DNA of 8,660 nt from contig JAQGNC010000557.1 of assembly GCA_028292065.1 (NCBI GenBank), forward strand, positions 1 through 8,660. The letters are read 5' to 3'. Under the pieces are notes generated by a model, which saw nothing but the letters and a program-made list of their open reading frames with translations, was not told the origin of the DNA and ran no database searches. The position numbers and the translations under genes are program-made. The stretch is from Betaproteobacteria bacterium (lineage in GTDB: Bacteria > Pseudomonadota > Gammaproteobacteria > Burkholderiales > SG8-41). Positions 6,143 through 8,660 of the stretch are shown here, piece by piece. Within the stretch, counting starts at the first letter, position 1, and each line of letters opens with the position of its first letter.

Positions 6143-6796
6143 TTTTGAGGTGTGTGGGATTGCCCGGCCTTTAACGCCGCGGTCACGAAACGGTTGACGT
6201 CGTTGGGCGACGCCTTTCGGACCATCGGGCGGCGCACTGCGGCGCCTGGGCGTCGCGACCTCGAGCTCCTTCCATGCGCCGGGCTCGAGCGTGTCTATCG
6301 TCCACTCTCCGACGCTGTAGCGGATGAGGCGCAGCGTGGGCAGGCCGACCGCGGCGGTCATGCGCCGCACCTGGCGGTTCCTGCCTTCGGCGATCTCCAT
6401 ACGCAGCCACGCGGTCGGGATGAGCCGCCGCTCGCGTATCGGGGGCGTGCGCGGCCACAGCCACGACGGTTCTTCGACCTGCTCGACCTTTGCGGGACGG
6501 GTCGTCGTGTCGTCCAGCGTCACCCCCGAGCGGAGACGCTCCAGCGCCTCGTCCGCGGGTTCGCCTTCGACCTGGACGAAGTAGGACTTCGGCTGCTTGT
6601 GGCGCGGGTCGGCGATGCGCGCCTGGAGCGCGCCGTCAGCGGTGAGCACGACGAGACCTTCGCTGTCTGCGTCGAGCCGGCCCGCGGGATAGACGTCGGG
6701 CTCGGACACGAAATCCTTGAGCGTGCGCCGCCCGGCTTCCGGGCTGAACTGGCACAGCACGCCGTAAGGCTTGTTGAGAAGAATGATGGTGCTCAT
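6131..6796 (-). CDS. rluE: 23S rRNA pseudouridine synthase, RluE type
   Basis: This enzyme isomerises a uridine in 23S rRNA to pseudouridine (U2457 in E. coli RluE). The 221-residue product begins MSTIILLNKPYGVLCQF, with the LNKP motif of the RsuA/RluB/E/F group. It carries AGRLDADSEGLVVLT (38-52) with catalytic Asp at D42. GALQARI (55-61), YFVQVEG (72-78), the RluE-like WLWPRTPPIRERRLIPT block (112-128), EGRNRQVRRM (137-146) and GLPTLRLIRY (151-160) follow. There is no N-terminal S4 domain, as in RluE. After about residue 182 a basic tail of some 39 residues, ending SKRKK, extends past the conserved fold. The frame is open upstream of the chosen ATG, but that part is read through the aceB terminator. 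An in-frame GTG three codons earlier is an alternative. The Shine-Dalgarno sequence is weak. The stop overlaps the next gene in ATGATGA. Confidence 0.92.
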   Translation of the reverse strand: MSTIILLNKPYGVLCQFSPEAGRRTLKDFVSEPDVYPAGRLDADSEGLVVLTADGALQARIADPRHKQPKSYFVQVEGEPADEALERLRSGVTLDDTTTRPAKVEQVEEPSWLWPRTPPIRERRLIPTAWLRMEIAEGRNRQVRRMTAAVGLPTLRLIRYSVGEWTIDTLEPGAWKELEVATPRRRSAPPDGPKGVAQRRQPFRDRGVKGRAIPHTSKRKK

Positions 6797-6805
6797 GGTG
6801 TCCAC

Positions 6806-6836
6806 AAAGAAAAAGCCCCCGCTCGCGCGAGGGCTT
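6806..6836 (-). terminator. Intrinsic terminator of aceB, lying in the rluE leader
   Basis: On the minus strand a ten-base-pair stem (6836-6827 with 6822-6813, one U-G pair) is capped by a GCGA loop, of the stable GNRA type, and followed by UUUCUUU (6812-6806). It begins 21 bases after the aceB stop and its U-tract ends only nine bases before the rluE ATG. It should end most aceB transcripts. Any polymerase that reads through carries rluE with the hairpin immediately before its start. Confidence 0.92.
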
Positions 6837-6857
6837 CGAGCTTCAGGGGGGACGCCA

Positions 6858-8492
6858 TCATGCAGCACGGGCCCTGGGCTGTAAATCGCGGGTGAGCCAG
6901 TCGTAGCCGGGAAGCGTCAGGAATTCGACGTAATCGTCGTTGGTGCTGATCGCGTCGAACAGGCGCGCGGCTTCCTCGTACTCACCGGCCTGCCACGAGA
7001 CGTCGCCGATCAGCGCGCGGACTTTGGCGAGCTCCTGCGGCAGGAGCTGGCGGAAAAGGTCGCGAGTGACTTTGCGGCCGTCGTCCAGCACCCCTTTCGG
7101 ACTGCGCATCCACTGCCAGATCTGCGAGCGCGAGATCTCTGCGGTGGCTGCGTCTTCCATGAGGTGATAGACCGGGACGCAGCCATTGCCGGCGAGCCAC
7201 GCGCCGATGTACTGGATCCCCACGCTGATGTTGTTGCGCAGCCCCGCTTCGGTGATCGGGCTCGTCGGCTGGAAATTCAGCAGGTCTTGCGCGCTGACGT
7301 TCACGTCGTCGCGCTGCTTGCTCACCTGGTTCGGCCCCGGCATGTGCTCGTCGAACACCGCTTTGGCCACGTCGACGAGACCGGGGTGCGCGACCCACGT
7401 GCCGTCGCAGCCGTCGGTCGCTTCGCGCAGCTTGTCGGCGCGCACTTTTTCGATCGCGGCGGCGTTTGCGGCCTCGTCGCCCTTGATCGGGATTTGCGCG
7501 GCCATGCCGCCCATCGCGTGCGCGCCGCGGCGGTGGCACGTCTTGACCAGCAGGAGCGCGTACGCGCGCATGAAAGGCGCGGTCATCGTGACCTGCGCGC
7601 GGTCGGCGAGACAGAAATTGCGGTTCGAGCGGAATTTCTTGATGCAGCTGAAAATGTAATCCCAGCGCCCGATGTTGAGCCCGGCCGAGTGCTCCTTGAG
7701 CTCGAACAGGATCTCGTCCATTTCGAAAGCCGCGACCACGGTCTCGATCAGCGCGGTGGCCTTGATCGTGCCGGTCGGGAGGCCGAGCGCGCCTTGCGCG
7801 GCGACGAAAATGTCGTTCCACAGGCGCGCTTCCAAATGGCTTTCCATCTTGGGCAGGTAGAAGTACGGACCGCTGCCTGAGGCGAGCAGCGTTTTCGCGT
7901 TGTGGAAAAAGTAGAGCGCGAAGTCGAATATCGCGCCCGAGATCGGCTGGCCGTCGACGAGCACGTGCTTTTCGACCAGGTGCCAGCCGCGAGGCCGAAC
8001 GATCAGTGTCGCGGTGCGCTCATTCAGACGATACGACTTGCCTTCAGGACTCGTGAACTCGATCTCCCGCGCGATTGCGTCGCGCAGGTTGATCTGGCCT
8101 TCGAGCATGTTCTGCCAGGTCGGGGTGTTGGAGTCCTCGAAATCGGCCATGAACACGTTCGCGCCGGAATTCAGGGCGTTGATGACCATCTTGCGGTCGG
8201 TCGGACCGGTGATTTCGACTCGGCGGTCCTGCAGATCCTGGGGCACCGGAGCGACTTTCCAGTCGCCTTCGCGCACCAAAGCAGTCTCAGGCAGAAAGTC
8301 GGGGATCTGCCCCGCATTGAAGCCGGCCTGGCGCTCCGCGCGCCGGGCGAGGAGTTCCTGTCTGCGCGATTCGAAGGTTCGGGCGAGCGAGGCGGCAAAC
8401 TCGAGCGCGGGCAGCGTGAGGATTTCGGCGAAATGAGTGGGCGTCTCACCGACGATTTGCATGCCCGGCGGCACACTTGCGCGTTGGCTCAT
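6858..8492 (-). CDS. aceB: Malate synthase A
   Basis: Malate synthase condenses glyoxylate with acetyl-CoA to give malate, the second step of the glyoxylate bypass, which lets cells grow on acetate or fatty acids. The 544-residue product has the length of the A form, not the larger G form of over 700 residues. Motifs in order are FMADFEDSNTPTW (114-126), RPRGWH (166-171) with the active-site Arg at 167, the family signature KEHSAGLNIGRWDYIF (266-281), and AHAMGGMAAQIPIKGD (324-339). GTWVAHPGL (364-372) and MEDAATAEISRSQIWQW (445-461), whose D447 is the expected catalytic acid/base, complete the set. The start ATG at 8490-8492 has AAGGAA eight bases upstream. It has its own promoter and terminator, so it is a one-gene unit. 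Isocitrate lyase (aceA), its pathway partner, is not in the window. Identification is firm. Confidence 0.98.
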   Translation of the reverse strand: MSQRASVPPGMQIVGETPTHFAEILTLPALEFAASLARTFESRRQELLARRAERQAGFNAGQIPDFLPETALVREGDWKVAPVPQDLQDRRVEITGPTDRKMVINALNSGANVFMADFEDSNTPTWQNMLEGQINLRDAIAREIEFTSPEGKSYRLNERTATLIVRPRGWHLVEKHVLVDGQPISGAIFDFALYFFHNAKTLLASGSGPYFYLPKMESHLEARLWNDIFVAAQGALGLPTGTIKATALIETVVAAFEMDEILFELKEHSAGLNIGRWDYIFSCIKKFRSNRNFCLADRAQVTMTAPFMRAYALLLVKTCHRRGAHAMGGMAAQIPIKGDEAANAAAIEKVRADKLREATDGCDGTWVAHPGLVDVAKAVFDEHMPGPNQVSKQRDDVNVSAQDLLNFQPTSPITEAGLRNNISVGIQYIGAWLAGNGCVPVYHLMEDAATAEISRSQIWQWMRSPKGVLDDGRKVTRDLFRQLLPQELAKVRALIGDVSWQAGEYEEAARLFDAISTNDDYVEFLTLPGYDWLTRDLQPRARAA

Positions 8493-8514
8493 GGCTGGGG
8501 TTCCTTATCGAATT

Positions 8515-8560
8515 GGGAGGCGCTTCCCGCAATGCAAAAAACCGGCCCCGGAAGCGTTGC
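8515..8560 (-). promoter_or_regulatory. Inverted repeats in the aceB leader, possible operator or RNA fold
   Basis: Two nested symmetries lie between the aceB transcription start and its ribosome binding site. A 14-base near-palindrome at 8515-8528 (GGGAGGCGCTTCCC) has one mismatched pair. A longer-range pair, CGCTTCC (8521-8527) with GGAAGCG (8550-8556), has a 22-base gap holding a run of six A (minus strand U). These could be a binding site for a repressor or a folded leader. No known operator is recognised. Confidence 0.35.
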
Positions 8561-8568
8561 TGCGGCGC

Positions 8569-8577
8569 ATTATAACA
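8569..8577 (-). promoter_or_regulatory. Extended -10 promoter of aceB
   Basis: The minus strand reads TG (8577-8576), one base, then TATAAT (8574-8569), an extended -10 element with no evident -35. Transcription would begin near 8562, giving an aceB leader of about 70 bases. From here to the window end (8578-8660) I see no further gene or site. Confidence 0.7.
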
Positions 8578-8660
8578 TTCCTGTCGGCCGCCCTCGCTGC
8601 AGTGCGGCATCGGAGGGCCATCGCGCGCTCGGCGGTACCGGGCGCATGAGTGTGCGACAA

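Noticed and set aside
5737..6237. 167-codon upstream extension of the mnmA frame
   Set aside because: It reads through a terminator, the mini-protein gene and the rluE end, and has no MnmA-like sequence. MnmA proteins start just before the SGGVDSS loop, as the ATG at 5736 does.
6131..6868. Longer rluE product starting 24 codons upstream
   Set aside because: The extra residues would be encoded by the aceB terminator hairpin and the end of aceB. The family N-terminus fits the ATG at 6796.
8437..8660. Plus-strand frame at the right end and a possible divergent start at 8646
   Set aside because: The frame overlaps the aceB start and promoter with no family resemblance, and the ATG at 8646 has no ribosome binding site and only five codons in view.

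Overview
This 8.66 kb, GC-rich window reads as chromosomal DNA from a proteobacterium. I infer a betaproteobacterium from the combination of genes, the strong GC bias at third codon positions and the protein resemblances, but the sequence alone does not fix the genus. Genes are tightly packed, with no stretch over 300 bases lacking a gene. All are on the minus strand except one glutathione S-transferase-like gene. I see no insertion sequence, prophage, CRISPR array, rRNA or tRNA gene.

Right end (about 6.86-8.66 kb): aceB (malate synthase A, glyoxylate bypass) is a single-gene unit on the minus strand. It has an extended -10 promoter near 8569-8577, a leader of about 70 bases with inverted repeats, and a strong intrinsic terminator at 6806-6836. 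Just beyond that terminator lies an RluE-type 23S rRNA pseudouridine synthase gene. Its stop overlaps the start of a tiny exported lysine/alanine-rich protein through an ATGATGA junction, and that pair ends at a UUCG-loop terminator (5876-5905). Next comes mnmA, the tRNA 2-thiouridylase.

Middle (3.7-4.59 kb): a YibF-like glutathione S-transferase gene on the plus strand runs convergently into mnmA and divergently from selA.

Left end (1-3.7 kb): selA and selB form an operon with a 7-base gap. They make selenocysteinyl-tRNA(Sec) and deliver it to the ribosome. Nine bases after selB, with a good Shine-Dalgarno sequence, begins a flavoprotein of the thioredoxin-reductase-like type that is cut by the window edge. 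No selenoprotein gene, selC or selD is visible here.

Most of the content is well-known housekeeping or accessory metabolism. I did not find a convincing new system. The items most worth a second look are the flavoprotein as third gene of the sel operon, the terminator placed inside the rluE leader, and the coupled exported (KKA)n mini-protein.
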